NCBI GenBank assembly: GCA_963662705.2
Contig: OY759767.1
Span: 4,650,001 to 4,714,000, forward strand
DNA from: JAPPHA01 sp963662705
GTDB lineage: Bacteria > Pseudomonadota > Alphaproteobacteria > Rhodobacterales > Rhodobacteraceae
Direction: 5' to 3'
DNA length: 64,000 nt
Notes under the pieces: model-generated
The model's database searches: none
The model's input: only the letters and a program-made list of their open reading frames with translations
What the model was told of the DNA's origin: nothing
Shown: piece by piece, positions 63,960 through 64,000 of the stretch
How positions within the stretch are numbered: position 1 is the stretch's first letter
How the letters are laid out: each line of letters begins with the position of its first letter
Translations under genes and position numbers: made by a program

Positions 63960-64000
63960 ATGAACATCGTCACGACATTCACGGCGGCCCTGCTATATAC
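63960..64000 (+). CDS. Start of a divergent gene, cut by window edge
   Basis: ATG 63960 follows AGGAAAGG at about seven bases and reads MNIVTTFTAALLY, a plausible signal-peptide start. In related genomes a TlpA-like thioredoxin gene is often divergent from argH, but 13 codons are too few to name it. Confidence 0.4.
   Translation, partial: MNIVTTFTAALLY

Noticed and set aside
1..64000. tRNA, rRNA, tmRNA or SRP RNA genes
   Set aside because: Scanning for T-loop GTTCGANNC contexts and known conserved cores gave no candidate with a cloverleaf that I could support.

Overview
ORGANISM. The window looks like a chromosomal segment of an alphaproteobacterium, probably Rhodospirillales-like or an uncultured relative. 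It is GC-rich. It carries a TIGR02302-type large envelope protein, an argH-lptM-lysA block, rpmH-rnpA-yidD, yidC-MOSC-engB, trpS and murJ, all in the form usual for Alphaproteobacteria. Family calls come from reading translations and motifs; no database search was run.

LAYOUT. 0-3.4 kb: 3' end of murJ, a ceramidase-family membrane protein and a cyclopropane-fatty-acid synthase. 3.6-8.6 kb: a two-gene accessory unit, an archaeal-type AAA/STAND ATPase plus a 1210-residue ATPase/winged-helix/14-repeat protein, driven by a promoter buried in a perfect 44-bp palindrome. 9.2-10.4 kb: a MetE-C-like methyltransferase. 10.7-15.0 kb: a MazF remnant, then a four-gene Anbu-type proteasome operon (circularly permuted ATP-grasp, alpha-E, transglutaminase, Anbu). 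15.0-16.5 kb: cytochrome P450. 16.7-18.0 kb: a decayed AbiE toxin-antitoxin (TA) locus and an intact Phd/VapC pair. 18.8-27.1 kb: a probable catabolic gene group (orphan ABC ATPase, two NTF2-like proteins, HisD/HpsN-like dehydrogenase, SDR, bicupin, second MetE-C-like enzyme).

27.3-38.1 kb is an insertion hot spot. It holds a frameshifted ISAs1 element. A second ISAs1-type element sits in that element's terminal repeat; its transposase carries an N-terminal DUF4338/DruA-like domain and it has a perfect 10-bp target duplication. A DUF3800 gene follows, split by an IS1634-type element, itself split by a serine-recombinase element, itself split by an IS110-family element. Removing the inserts restores the DUF3800 and IS1634 frames exactly.

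38.1-39.4 kb: unknown genes, one with an in-frame stop. 39.6-43.1 kb: putA. 43.2-44.1 kb: yidD, rnpA, rpmH (minus strand). 44.7-48.5 kb: a GST gene split by a tnpB-only IS200/IS605-type element, a KduD-like SDR and an alcohol dehydrogenase remnant. 48.6-52.3 kb: TVP38 membrane protein, flavin disulfide reductase, sensor kinase. 52.4-54.4 kb: trpS and a FitAB-type TA pair. 55.1-58.4 kb: yidC-MOSC-engB. 58.4-63.9 kb: TIGR02302 protein, lysA, lptM, argH (minus strand), then the start of a divergent gene.

HOW IT FITS TOGETHER. Housekeeping blocks (envelope biogenesis, ribosome/RNase P, arginine and lysine synthesis, tRNA charging) are broken up by accessory DNA. murJ is far from trpS, and rpmH-rnpA-yidD is separated from yidC and points the other way, which suggests past rearrangement. 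The accessory parts are rich in conflict-type genes (STAND ATPases, four TA loci intact or decayed, DruA-like and DUF3800 proteins, TnpB). The best candidates for something undescribed are the ATPase/repeat-protein pair with its giant palindromic operator, the DruA-transposase fusion, and the TnpB element sitting at the apex of an inverted repeat.
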